A DNA stretch of 64,000 nt. Origin: Amyelois transitella (Eukaryota > Arthropoda > Insecta > Lepidoptera > Pyralidae). Positions 24,640 through 35,348 of this stretch are shown here, piece by piece; position 1 is the stretch's first letter, and each line of letters starts with the position of its first letter. A model generated the notes under the pieces. It worked only from the letters and a program-made list of their open reading frames with translations, did not search any database and was not told the origin of the DNA. The position numbers were made by a program, and so were the translations under genes. The DNA lies in NCBI RefSeq assembly GCF_032362555.1, contig NC_083508.1:5609001-5673000 (forward strand). The letters are read 5' to 3'.

Positions 24640-27082
24640 CACAAACTGCACTGCAGCATTTTCCTTAACAACGTCAACTTTTCAATTTTCTAAACTTAGT
24701 AAATTTGTATAGAAATGGGGACTCTCTTTAAAAACAGTTCATTTACAATTAAAGTTTAAGAATCAATATCTTATTTCTGTCGAGTAAGTTACAAAATGTG
24801 AGCGCTACAATACTACAACTGTTTAAAAGCCCCTGACATCAACAGCATCGGAAGAAGGAAATAAGGTGGCACCACCCAAGGGGGATGTGAGCCAAGATAG
24901 AAGCAATCAAGTTGACGTATGCGTGCGGCGAGCGGTTAAACTTCACAGCTAGCCAGCCCGGCAAGGCTTGATTACATACCTACATAATTTTCTATCCTAA
25001 TATTATAGACGCGAAAGTTTGAGAGGAGACGACGGATGACTGTTTTAACATTAATTAATAATTTGTTTATATATAACATTAACATAACATAACATTAACA
25101 TTAATGTTATTTAATATAACATTAATATTATTAACTATTGAACGGAATTTAAAAAGTGTTAAATTGTCAAATACTTAGCATAGATGCTTTTTAGTAATTT
25201 AAGACAGGTGAAACCTAAGCAAAGGCAAGGGTAAAATGCTAGTTAAAATAAAAGTAGAACAATATATAAATACTTTTACCTTACCAGTCTTAAACTTTAA
25301 TTCAGTATCTGGTTCCGTATTTTTATTACTTCACCTGCCTTTGATGATTTTCTATAAGAATCGGTCAAGATAAATGACGTTTCTATAAAATCCCAGAACA
25401 ACCTATAAAGTTGATCGTTAAGACTAAATGTTTGATTATTAAAATCAAATCACGAAAACACGTGATACTTATATTCGTTGTGGGGTGCCACTCTTTTTGG
25501 CATATTTCCTATATCGTTTCGTATTACTCCCATCTTATAATTCCAGTATTATTTGGTGAGTGGCGTTGGTAACAGGAAGCAAACCCTATTGAATGCCGAA
25601 ACCTATTAAGCAAAGGTTCAGTCTTTAAGAGTTTCGTTTCATAAGAAGCTCTAAGAAAGAGAATCCTGAACATTCTTAGCACTAAAGGTCTTAGCATAAT
25701 GGACTTCCGTTTGTGAAAAGATTTCTAAATTTACTTGCCTTTGCGCTCTGAATGTAAATTGCAGTGCACGGGGACTACCAAGGGGTTCTTTAACTTTAAT
25801 GAACTGACCAGGTTTAGTCAGAACAGAACTATTTATTACGTAGCTATAACATTTGTATTTGCCAAAACTTGTCATTGCATTTTAAACATCAGTTTTATAC
25901 TTCTTTTAGAGAACCGCCCGAGACTTTAAAATGAGAATACAGTCAAAATGACATATAGAATTATATATCAAAAAGAAATAATATAGTAATAAGGAACTTT
26001 TTGGGGCGGACACACAATCCTCACAATTAAGGTACGGTTATAAAAAATTTAGTGGATCTAAGTACTTCAAGATCCAAGAGAGAAAAGCTTCCGAAAGTTT
26101 TCTTAATATTGTATAAATAATACCTACGCCACGTAAGTAGATATTCGTATTTATTCATTTGTGTAATAAATATTTGGCACTTAGAAACAAACTTTAATTA
26201 CTAATTAAGTAAGTACAACAAGCAAATTAGAATTTTACTAATTACCTAATTCCTGAAATTAATCAAAATTATCGGCTTAATTTGCCAATTCGCTCATCTA
26301 ATCTAATATCACTATGTGTCTAAGTATATGCAGCGTTTGTATTAGAATGGTAAAGTAATTAATGTAAACTAGGTTAGTGAGTGCTATGGCTGACTGGCAA
26401 TCGATCCCATGTTATCATCCCCTGTGCCAGAATATGGCCAGAACTTAGCCCGGAACTTTATATCGGAGTTCCAAACAATAGTAGTTTCATTTTAATTTAC
26501 ATCCGATAAGTTAGATTTCGCCGAAATATCACTAAAATAAGCATAATTTCAGTACAAATTAACAATAATGAGAGCCACTTCTCTTTCGCACGAGCCCGAT
26601 AGAGGAAAGTTTTTAAGTTAAAAAATAGTATTTAAACTACTTTATAAATGACATGGTCGCGGATTTCGTAAAAAAAAATATTGATAAAAATAAAAAAGAT
26701 CGCAATATTTTCAATTATATTCTATTTCCTTCTTTTTTTGTATTTTACTTTCCGTAATTCACCTATTATTTCATATCACCTGAAACTCTACTTTTATTTC
26801 AATTTATTATGACAATTGTAGGTACACACGACATCCCGGGATACCGTCTTTTGTTCTCCGAATTACCATTCGTCAGAATTAAGCCGGACATATCCGGCAT
26901 TTCGTAATTATGAGGCAACTATTTCGCCTGTCCTCTACATTTTGTTGTCCACTAACTTAGGTACACCAGAGATTATCAAAATAAATATGTTATGAGCATG
27001 GCTAAAGACGTTATTGCAAGCTTCATGTGCCCTTCTAAGATAAGCTATACTAATTATATAAGTACATAGTTACCTACAAAAA

Positions 27083-27165
27083 TCACGCCTCTTTCCCGAA
27101 GGGGTTTTCAGGGACTACATCTTTCCACATGCCACGATCGCTACATAGTTTCTTTTGTGGGTTTC
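27083..27165 (-). mobile_element. RTE LINE 3-prime end fragment
   Basis: Reverse-strand reading gives a diverged ...GKM-SLKTPSGKR-like end, followed by gggaaagaggcgtgattttt. The gggaaagaggcgtgat segment is the 3-prime tail motif of the local RTE family. It resembles the S1 SINE tail. Confidence 0.5.
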
Positions 27166-28070
27166 CTTAAGAACATGCCTAGAGCAAAAAGAGTTAATCA
27201 AAATGTTCTTTCTTATAGTAAGACCGATCAGCTATTCCATCAATTTGTATGGGCGAAGAAACATTTTTATTTTTCACTTTTTGTTGTAATTTAGGTACCT
27301 ATACCTAATCCCACTTCGTACTAACAAGAGATATATAGAATATAACCTGGAATGACACATCAGTTACTTTTTATCCCGAAATTCTAACGGAAGCAGCTTA
27401 ATTAATAGTGTTAGTAGCCTAAGCCCCCTACCCCGCTCGCATTTAATTAGAATCGTTGTATTTTTGGTTCCCGTAGAAATTATGTTGGTATCAAAAAGTA
27501 GGTAGTCCAAATTCTTCTCCAAGGGCTAAACTATATTTAAACGAATTCTTAACTAGATATACGTACAAAAACTCTTAGAAAGGAAAGCTTTGAAAATAAT
27601 TCAGATGCACAGATAAAGAAGGCAAGGAATTAAAATTAATGCTGATTAATAGAATTGATCCGGCAAGTCTAGGAACTGTTAATAGATGTGACTAATGAAA
27701 ATTTATTGCTATTTTTCCAAATAATATATTCAACTCAATCGTGTTCCGATTTTATGAATGCACATTATATTAATGAATGATTTTTCTTTTCCGTACAATG
27801 GTACATACATGGGATACTACAAAGTTAGTATTAGTAGGTAAGTACTAGTAAAGTTTCACAACAACAACAAAACGTTAACAACAACTATAAAACGTTTCTT
27901 TTAAAAATTTACAGCTTTTTTTATTTATATTAAAATAAGTTTATTTGTTTATAAATATTACATACAATTGTTTATAATTAATCAGAAAAGTACTAATAAT
28001 AAATATACCTAATTAAATAATTTAAACTAATATTAATTATTTTATAATAATAAAAAAAAACTATTCTAAA

Positions 28071-29800
28071 TTACAAGCCAAAAACATTATTGTTTAAATT
28101 TTGACCCCTAGGAAGGGTTCCCATCACGCAGGCAGCATTCCCGCGCTGTATTGCAATAGCAATACGCTGCGCAAGAAAGCTGCCCGCGCGAGGGTCTCCT
28201 GTTGCCTCCCTCAGGCGTTTGCTGAGCGCCTTGTGGAGCTCCCGCGCGCCCTTGCCCCAAGGACCAAGTGTCTCGACACCAAACGGTACGAACTCGTACT
28301 GGGTGCCAAGACAACTGTATTTATTGGTCTTGAAGCGCTCCCGGGCGTCCGCCGCCGCACCAGCCTGTTTACTGGTCGCAGGGAGGTAGGACGCCGCCAG
28401 CGTATCTGCGCAAGTGGCGTCCCAGACCAGCGCGCGACCCATGCGCCAGGGTATCAATGACATCCCGTCGGGGCGCTTGCCATCGTCTCGCACGATCTGG
28501 GGCTCAAGGGCCACGGGGACGTCGGCGCTGACAAGCGCCCGTCTCAGGATGTCATTGAGAGCAGCATGGCGGGATTGGCGGCCGGCACCCGAGGAGCAGG
28601 CAAGACCATGGTGACCTAGGCGATCAACAGAAACCCCACAAGAGGCACAGCTGTGGTCCACACAGACTTCTGCCCCAACTCTGAGACCGACAGCCACGCG
28701 AAGAGTTAGGGGATTTAGAAAAGTTCCTAAAGCAGGAGATGGATAGGCATGAAGCCAATGTCCGGACTCTGGTCTGGACACGGCTAATAGTCTAGCCCTA
28801 TCTCTGCTAAAGGAATTTTCTAAAAGAGAACTGAAAATAAAATTAGAAGAAATGGAATCCCAGGCCCTTTGGCTTTGTAGCTTGGAGGGAAGATTTGGAC
28901 TCGGTCCGGTTAGCCAGGCATTTGTGGCCTCATCCAAGCACGCAATCTCGTAGTTTGTAGTCGCAGGGACCTTAAGAATATTACCTACAAGATTAGATGT
29001 GCTGTGGATAGAGGACAAGAAAGCCGGCAGGGCTACACAAGAAATTTTTCGGATTCCTAAGCCTCCATTCCTAATTGGAAGGGAGGCTTGGGTCCATGCC
29101 TCTTCGCCAAAACTTATGTTGAGTATTAATTCAATTTTATTTTTTAAAAGTTGATCAATAGGTTGGACCAAAATGGGGTATTTCCAAATAGGGCAACAAC
29201 GGAGCAGGTAAGTTAATTTTGGTATGAATAAACAGAATTTTAGAACGAATAACGCAGAGTGACTGCTAATTTTGGTGAGGCGGTCCGAATAGTCAGTGAA
29301 TTTTGAAATTGATTTACTAAGAAGGGAAGGTATGGCCTCATCAAATATCGGTGAACCAAGTAGGTAGAGACTATCTTTTGTCAAAATTTTAATATTAGGG
29401 GCTATGTTATTAAAATTTTGAATAATTTGAGATGCCAAAGATGTATTTAAAGTTTCAGAAATATATAATTCACATTTATCAAAATTTAATTCCAGACCAA
29501 TATTAGAGAACTTGTTTTTTATATCAATTAAATCTTTCAAAACTGTTTTAAAGTCTCCACCTAGGGTTCCGTCATCAAGGTACCATACGTTTAATTTTGA
29601 ATTTAAACCGTGAATTATTGAGTTAATTGCCAAACTGAAAATAGCTGGACCGAGGGGATCACCCTGCTGACAACCCGTGGCCGAATCAATCTCATTATAT
29701 TTGTGTACTAATTTTGAAGGAGTATGGTAGCATTGTAGTAAAAAGTTGTACAATTCCGGAACATGCAATTTAATTTCATTCAGCAAGGTATCCCTGTTGA
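28071..29800 (-). CDS. LINE polyprotein, C-terminal part: RT palm/thumb and RLE endonuclease
   Basis: About 575 codons, read without a native start. The ATG-like start that could be assigned at 29786 is actually a TTG inside the original frame. The region has QQGDPLGP (about 40 residues in), YLDDGTLGG, the GGLGIR and ALPAFLSS segments usual in this group, and the endonuclease region C-x2-C-x7-HH-x4-C...RH...LEP...RPDG...VWDAT. It would nick target DNA and prime reverse transcription. The GC content rises sharply in the last 600 bases compared with the AT-rich first half. The frame ends ...NNNVFGL followed by a stop and an A/T-rich 3-prime UTR. Confidence 0.8.
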
Positions 29801-29809
29801 CCGAATTAA

Positions 29810-30312
29810 CCCTTCATTGCATGATTTTTCCTATTTTCTTAAAATAAATCAGGTTGATGTAATTAATGCTCTAGATTAAAGGAAAAATATTTAAAAAAAT
29901 CCTAGTATAAATAAGAATTTGAATTATTTAAAAAACAGTGATGAAAATTTACATCATTATGCATTGTTACATATATAGCTCAGTACTAAATAAGTCAAAA
30001 TATATTGTTAACTTATTCTCCTTTATTCTAAATGATAATTTAAAAAACAATTATTAATTTATTCAAGCACAAATTAACTCCACATTGATTACACGAAATT
30101 GTGGAATAGCCTTTACATTTGGGAAATTTACACCGAAGTGACCTTTCTTATTTTTTATTGTAATTCTTCTTCTAGTAGACTGGTACTAGGGTTTTGTTGT
30201 ACGCAATAGTCATTTATAAAGTTGCCAGCAACAACAAATTTAAAGTTTACATTTTTTGAGTACCTTTTTTTCTTCACTAAATGTTATGATTGAAATTTCC
30301 ATCATCATGCAA
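29810..30312. mobile_element. TTAA-target MITE (piggyBac-like) inside the LINE
   Basis: A roughly 500-bp AT-rich insert interrupts the RT domain between codons for DVKNAF and NSVNRD. The left end follows TTAA (29806-29809) and reads CCCTTCATTGCATGAT. The right end, read inward on the minus strand, starts TTTGCATGATGATGG. The shared TTGCATGAT and the TTAA target point to a piggyBac-type non-autonomous element. The right end seems to have lost about 11 bp including its TTAA. It codes for no transposase. Confidence 0.7.
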
Positions 30313-31459
30313 AGGCGTTTTTGACATCTAGTTTTAAAAGAACTTCGCACATATTGGAATGAGTAAAGGTGCGCACGGCATGCACTGCAGCTTCACACCC
30401 TCCACGTGTGCCGAAACCAACCTGTACAGGCTCAAAAAGATTTTGTAATTTATGGCGAGTGAGCCGAACGCACACTTTAGCAGCTAACCGTCTGAACGTA
30501 GACCCTACAGCAATGGGGCGTATACCACCGTCCTTTTTGGTCAGGGCAATAAGATTCGCCCCATAGATCACCGCTGACACGTCCTGACAGACATCTCCCA
30601 GCAGCATAAGATTAATTAGTTTGGTAATGCTTGTTAGGACATTATTACCCGCTACTCCAGTGCCGTAACTGGTCAAATCTATCAAATGCTGCGGGGAGAT
30701 ACCGTCAAGGCCAGACGCCGATCCTTTGGGAAATGAGGCAAGGGCTTCTTTTACGTCTTTCTCAGAAGCATGAAGACAAGCGGATGAATCTGTTGGAGGG
30801 TCTACAAACAGAGGAGTGGAAGGACCTGGGGGGTGTTTGGATAGAAGCGCAGCTGAGGTCTCTGGTGTATCTGGTGCAATTTTGTCGTTAGAAAACAACA
30901 GACGGGTAGCACCTCTAAGATCCCCGTCGTGTATTTTTTGTTCAACTTTTTTCGAGATATCATTACTATATGTTGTGGTGATCTTGAACTTTTGATTTGA
31001 CGGAAGATTTTGTGAGGCAATATTATTTTTTATTTTTCTCGTAAGAGTGAGATTGTCATTGTTTTCAGAAACGTGTAAAATTTTAAATGAAAATGTAAGA
31101 AGTTTCTGCCACGACTCTAGATTATTTGAATTAACGCAGGTGTTTATGATTTCCGATAGAGCGTCGGCTACGGGGGCTCTCGCACCCCGGGGCACTCGTT
31201 TGATGATTGGTGTGTTATGTTTGAGTTGGCATAGAAGGGTCTGTAGGGGAACTGTATTATCTGAGGGTGTGTTGCTACAATTGGCAGAATAAGGTAATGG
31301 AGTGGATTGGATAATACGTACTTGATGGATGCGGGACTGATGAATATGTAAACCTCTTAGTGTTGTGAAAGTTCTAGCACAGACACAACACTGCATGGGG
31401 GGACAGCAGGCGCAGTTCAGGAAAGAGGTAATAAAATTACAAAGTATAAAAAGACTCAA
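30305..31459 (-). CDS. LINE polyprotein, N-terminal part: zinc finger and RT fingers
   Basis: This frame has 384 codons and ends where the MITE begins. Near its start it carries CCVCARTFTTLRGLHIHQ, a C2H2 finger used by R2-type LINEs for target DNA binding. The central part includes LSKHPPGPSTPLF and the RT segment GSASGLDGISPQHL...RPIAVGSTFRRLAAKV...GFGTRGGCEAAVHAV, ending LKLDVKNAF. The initiating Met shown may not be the native one, because the element looks truncated just upstream. Confidence 0.75.
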   Translation of the reverse strand: MSLFILCNFITSFLNCACCPPMQCCVCARTFTTLRGLHIHQSRIHQVRIIQSTPLPYSANCSNTPSDNTVPLQTLLCQLKHNTPIIKRVPRGARAPVADALSEIINTCVNSNNLESWQKLLTFSFKILHVSENNDNLTLTRKIKNNIASQNLPSNQKFKITTTYSNDISKKVEQKIHDGDLRGATRLLFSNDKIAPDTPETSAALLSKHPPGPSTPLFVDPPTDSSACLHASEKDVKEALASFPKGSASGLDGISPQHLIDLTSYGTGVAGNNVLTSITKLINLMLLGDVCQDVSAVIYGANLIALTKKDGGIRPIAVGSTFRRLAAKVCVRLTRHKLQNLFEPVQVGFGTRGGCEAAVHAVRTFTHSNMCEVLLKLDVKNAFA

Positions 31460-31470
31460 TAAAAAAGAAA

Positions 31471-32271
31471 ACTAAATCCTACTAATATTAGGCGTAAATG
31501 CGAAAGTTTGTGAGTACATCAGAAAAAATAGAAAATCGAAAATCCTTGGATGACATTGAACTTGCTGGCGTGCATACATGATCTAGGTATTTTTCCTTGA
31601 AACAACATTTATGTGAGCACTATAATATGTAAGTTATTAATAAAACTTTGTATTTCCAAAGGTAAATCCAATCCAAATCAAAATCCAGGTAAATAGCAGC
31701 TGACAATAGTTATAATCAATATGTCGGTACGGACTTCGGAAATTTCTTTCATTGGGCTTCCTCGGTGGTAATCAATTGAAAATTTTATAATATATTCTTG
31801 GCTGTGCTCAATTCACTATAATTTTATCTTTTAGCTGTAAATTCAGAACAATAAAGGAAAATAATTTTAGGATAATGTATATGACATGTTATGACAGACA
31901 TGTCATTCATTTGTTATCATTGGCTTTTTTTTATTTTATTGTTGGTAAATATATACGAGGAAACTGTAACTTACATCTCGAGGATACTGGCAATACAAAT
32001 TTTGACAGAAGAATTGATTACATAGTTGACACTTGACAATGACAGATGTTCTCATGGACATCGTCGTGACGCGATGATGCTTCATCGAATTGATTATTTG
32101 ATTTCGCTCACTCGCTAGCCGGTTTTTATTAAATAAAATTCATATTAACCACCGCATTTTACAAAACTTATAAACAGAATCGAATTTATTGACTCAAGTG
32201 GTCTTTTGTGGTTATAGTCAATGTTTTATTTAACGTGAAAATAGTGAACAGCACCTCTGCAACAGCATAAA
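31471..32271. promoter_or_regulatory. Mlec: Upstream region of malectin
   Basis: Begins with a repeat terminal motif (cctactaatattaggcgtaaatgcgaaagtttgtgag, split here as about 31476-31515), then becomes unique sequence. The last 250 bp before the malectin ATG probably hold the promoter and 5-prime UTR. I see no clear TATA box and no upstream coding exon. Confidence 0.35.
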
Positions 32272-33063
32272 ATGGCTCTCGTAATTTATGCACTTTTCTT
32301 GACTTTTTTATTTAAAAATACAACTGGTTTAGGCGAAATTATTTACGCTATTAATGCAGGAGGTCCTGCTCATACGGATATATACGGAATTCACTATGAA
32401 AAAGATCCATTGCAAGGAAGAATCGGCACCGCATCAAATTATGGGAAACAGTTGGTTATGATCGGACGTGTCAACCCCAAAGACGAAATACTCTACCAAA
32501 CTGAAAGGTACCACCATAGCACCTTTGGTTATGACATTCCAGCAAATCATGACGGGGATTATGTTTTGGTGTTGAAATTTAGTGAGGTGTACTTCAATGC
32601 GCCTAACATGAAAGTTTTCGACGTAGTCTTGAATGGAGATCACACCATTGTTGCAGATTTAGATATTTATGATAAGGTTGGCCGGGGTGTAGCTCATGAT
32701 GAATACATACCATATTCTATTAAAAATGGAAAACTTTATTATAATGAAGAAGAATCGGACATCAGGGGAGGTAAAATTAAGGTGGAATTTATCAAAGGTT
32801 ACAGAGATAATCCTAAAATTAATGCTTTGTATGTCATGAGAGGTACTATTGATGAAGTGCCTAAACTTCCACCTTTGGTTTGGCCAGAAAACGACACGGA
32901 GGAACAAAAAGAAGAAATAGAAGAAAAAAGCACAAAGTCTAGAAGAGCCAGTGGACCTAAGCAGCCTGATCCATACTCTATGGATGACTTGTCCGTTCTT
33001 ATTCCAGTATTTATTACTATTGGTGCTTTTATACCTCTACTTTTTTGTCTTTGTAAACTATAA
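32272..33063 (+). CDS. Mlec: Malectin, ER carbohydrate-binding protein
   Basis: Malectin is a type I ER membrane lectin that binds Glc2-high-mannose N-glycans and works with ribophorin I in glycoprotein quality control. The single 263-codon exon starts with a hydrophobic signal peptide (about residues 1-20). The malectin domain follows, from IIYAINAGGPAHTDIYGIHY to YVMRGTIDEVPKLPP. It includes DPLQGRIG, ILYQTERY, the FGYDIP segment, DYVLVLKFSEVYF and KVFDVVLNG, all close to vertebrate malectin. A Glu/Lys-rich acidic linker (about 205-225) and a C-terminal membrane helix (LIPVFITIGAFIPLLFCLC) complete it, with a very short cytosolic end. The length matches the family (about 260-290). The ATG is the first in a cagcataaaATG context and directly precedes the signal peptide. 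Confidence 0.95.
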   Translation: MALVIYALFLTFLFKNTTGLGEIIYAINAGGPAHTDIYGIHYEKDPLQGRIGTASNYGKQLVMIGRVNPKDEILYQTERYHHSTFGYDIPANHDGDYVLVLKFSEVYFNAPNMKVFDVVLNGDHTIVADLDIYDKVGRGVAHDEYIPYSIKNGKLYYNEEESDIRGGKIKVEFIKGYRDNPKINALYVMRGTIDEVPKLPPLVWPENDTEEQKEEIEEKSTKSRRASGPKQPDPYSMDDLSVLIPVFITIGAFIPLLFCLCKL

Positions 33064-33166
33064 TGTGAGAGATTGCATAACATGATTTGCAAATGTGTGT
33101 TTGTATGCTGAATAGTATATTATTTATTGTGGGTTTTTAATTTGACAAATTTTACTGTAGATTAAT

Positions 33167-33195
33167 AATAAATATCTTGCATAAATTGAAATAAA
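33167..33195 (+). terminator. Malectin polyadenylation signals
   Basis: Two AATAAA hexamers lie at 33167-33172 and 33190-33195, about 105-130 bp after the malectin stop. They are the likely signals for 3-prime end formation. Confidence 0.6.
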
Positions 33196-33638
33196 CCTTA
33201 TAATTTACCACTGTCAAATAGTACAAAGTTAAAAATTAGGTATAACTGAAACCCGTCCTTCATTAAATACATATTTTGAACATTAGACCTACTCTGTTTA
33301 GGACACTCTTAAATTTGTTGCTGTAAATAAATAATTATAGCTAAATAAACTTTTTTATTTAATTAAATAAATGTTTGTAAAAAGTTCATTGAAGTAGTTC
33401 TCAATCAAACAAGAAAGAAGTAATAATAAGAATATCAATATTTGCCTACAGTTTCGCAAAAATGTCTTCGTGTAGAACATAACTATTAAACACAGCAAGT
33501 CACATATACAGCATAAATTTTACCTATTGATGCAATTCGATAAAATATTTATTCCTGTCCTCAGCAAAAAAAGTATGACATAAGTATAGTATATGTAGCG
33601 GGAGTATGATAAGGCTCGACCGCCACCAAAAGATCTTC

Positions 33639-33697
33639 CGCCAGGCTAGGCAGTGTTATGCCTGGCGAACCGCGGCTCCGACGATGTTGTGTCGGAG
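33639..33697. repeat. Two adjacent GC-rich hairpins
   Basis: Hairpin 1 pairs CGCCAGGC (33639-33646) with GCCTGGCG (33660-33667). Hairpin 2 pairs CTCCGAC (33676-33682) with GTCGGAG (33691-33697). Both are perfect and lie 8 bp apart in an otherwise AT-rich region. No open frame or known RNA gene is recognised. Confidence 0.75.
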
Positions 33698-33837
33698 GTT
33701 GTATATATGCTCCAATCCGTGAAATCTTTACTTACGCGATTGCGGTTTTTCGTGACTTGTGTATAGATGTCGCCATATATACTTTACATTTAAATTGCTT
33801 TAATAAAACTTTCTCCCATTCTTTTCTTCAGATATAC

Positions 33838-33935
33838 ATACATATAATCACGCCTTTAATTTTACGGGGTAGACAGAGCCAACAGACACGAAAAGACAGA
33901 AAAGCCACATTGATTTGAACATTAAGCCTTCATGG
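33838..33935 (-). repeat. S1 SINE-like repeat, tail part
   Basis: On its sense strand the copy ends ggctctgtctaccccgtaa, then aaggcgtgattatatgtatg repeats. The ggcgtgat motif here is identical to that in the RTE LINE tails. Confidence 0.7.
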
Positions 33936-34084
33936 GTTAATGTGTTCTACTTTTTACTGTGACAATGTATACATAGCTAGTAAGAAGCTGTTAGCAAAAA
34001 GTGATGATAGTGTCATATAAAGCTATCCTAATCCTATAATATTTTTTCTTATTTCTGTTTTATTGCACGAACTACTCATGATCA

Positions 34085-34350
34085 TACATACATACATACA
34101 TATCGTCACGTCTATTTCCCTTGCGGGGTAGACAGAGCCAACAATCTTGAAAAGACTGAATGGCCACGTTCAGCTATTTGGCTTAATGATAGAATTGAGA
34201 TTCAAATAGTGACAGGTTGCTAGCCCATCGCCTTAAAAAGGATCCCAAGTTTGTAAGCCTATCCCTAAGTCGCCTTTTACGACATCCATGAGAAAGAGAT
34301 GGAGTGGTCCTATTCTTTTTTGTATTGGTGCCGGGAACCACACGGCACTA
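34085..34350 (-). repeat. S1 SINE-like repeat, fullest copy
   Basis: Read on the minus strand, S1 starts with a small hairpin (GTGCCG ... CGGCAC), then a run of A and G, aggaccactccatctc, the block catggatgtcgtaaaaggcg, cttacaaacttggg, gcgatgggctagcaacctg, a cattcagtcttttcaagatt block, gtctaccccgcaagg, agacgtgac, and a tail of TATG repeats. A fixed head and a simple-repeat tail are typical of a retroposed SINE. About ten copies lie in this window. Confidence 0.8.
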
Positions 34351-34633
34351 CTCATGATCACCTTGAATTTATAACTTTTTATCTGACTACTACCCCAGCT
34401 TGGATAATTTGATGGTGTCCGAATTGTCATTGAATCATTTTGTGTCCGAGCCGTCAGCAACTCGACGGAGATTTTCAGAGAAACCCAAACTCCTCCCCGC
34501 CACTCCAATATTAATTCCAATAAAAGCTTCGTAAATAATTGCATTCAATATGCATACATATGTATATGCCACAAAGTCAACACTTTCGTAAAGAGTGAAA
34601 GAACACGTTTATCTGATAGTAGATAGATAAATA

Positions 34634-34677
34634 GCTAGGTAATCTATCTTTATACGTAGATAGATAGATTACCTAGC
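34634..34677. repeat. 16-bp-arm hairpin
   Basis: gctaggtaatctatct (34634-34649) pairs exactly with agatagattacctagc (34662-34677) around a 12-base spacer. It is embedded in an imperfect gata-type tract. Confidence 0.85.
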
Positions 34678-35104
34678 ATTTCCCTTCGCTAGCTTTAACA
34701 ACTTGCACGGACAGAGAAGAAGCTGACACGCTCTGTGACTGTGAACAGGGTGGAAAGGAAGCTTGCGCTTAATGAGTGTGCCCATTTTTATAGTCGTCTT
34801 TTCTACATCCATGTGAAAAATAGATGAGCTAGAAACCTTGTTTCCCATTAGTTCACGGAAGAAAAGAATCATAGTAATGAGATATGTATCATGTTAACCT
34901 GTTTTTAACAATTTTTATTTTTATACCTATTATTTTACAGTGGGAGAAAAGATCGTGAGCTTACTCCTTTAGGCAACTGCATGTGTAAAACCATGTTCGA
35001 TCAATGATCTTAAGTAAATACTTTACCCATTAAAGGTTGCAGACGTCAAACAGGAGGCATTAGGGTCAAGTGATAAGCAGCCTAGTCTTTACTAATATCA
35101 TAGA

Positions 35105-35348
35105 GCTGAAGAGTTTGTTCGTTTGTTTGAACGCGCTTATCTCAGGAACTACTGGTTCGAATTGAAAAATTATTTTTATGTTCAATAGACCATTTATCGA
35201 GGAAGGCTTTAGGCTATATAACATCACGCTGCAACTTTTAGGAGCGAAGAAGTAATGAACAAAAAACGGGGAAAATTATTCCTCTTGAGGACTTCAATGA
35301 TGCCCAAAATAACTATTCCACGCGGACGAAGCTGCGGGCACAGCTAGT
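35105..35348 (-). repeat. Retroposon-tail repeat
   Basis: Reverse-strand copy of the 6713-6975 unit. It runs from tttgaacgcgcttatctcag through tggttcgaattgaaaa, ggaaggctttaggctatat and ttgggcatcattg-type blocks to gctgcgggcacagctagtag. Confidence 0.75.

Larger units (their letters stand above)
23720..28030. other. Gene-free stretch before the LINE
   Basis: AT-rich sequence with no supported gene. It holds a perfect 25-bp-arm hairpin at 24587-24639, a short tandem of aacattaat-type units at about 25065-25135, and an RTE LINE end on the minus strand at about 27083-27165. A GC-richer segment at 26830-26930 contains gccggacatatccggc. The frames at 25651-25929 overlap on both strands and show no homology. 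Confidence 0.45.
28040..31470 (-). mobile_element. R2-superclade LINE (RLE-type), split by a MITE
   Basis: This is a non-LTR retrotransposon lying on the minus strand. The upstream reading frame (31459-30305) has a C2H2 finger, C-x2-C-x12-H-x4-H, then the start of the reverse transcriptase, ending at DVKNAF. The downstream frame (29800-28071) resumes at NSVNRD. It carries the RT motifs QQGDPLGP and YLDDGTLGG (catalytic Asp pair), then a C-terminal C-x2-C...HH...C zinc knuckle, a RPDG motif and LVWDAT. The knuckle plus RPD/WDAT layout is that of a restriction-enzyme-like endonuclease, as in R2, R4 and Hero elements; no AP-endonuclease domain is present. Apart from the insertion, both frames stay open, so the copy is fairly young. 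The 5-prime end stops abruptly near 31470, which suggests 5-prime truncation. The exact clade is not determined. Confidence 0.85.

Noticed and set aside
28101-28614. Plus-strand open frames of 66-119 codons over the LINE
   Set aside because: They lie antisense to the RLE endonuclease region, and their openness follows from its high GC content. No domain is recognised.
34233-34544. Minus-strand 103-codon frame
   Set aside because: Largely overlaps the S1 repeat at 34085-34350; no splice or homology support.
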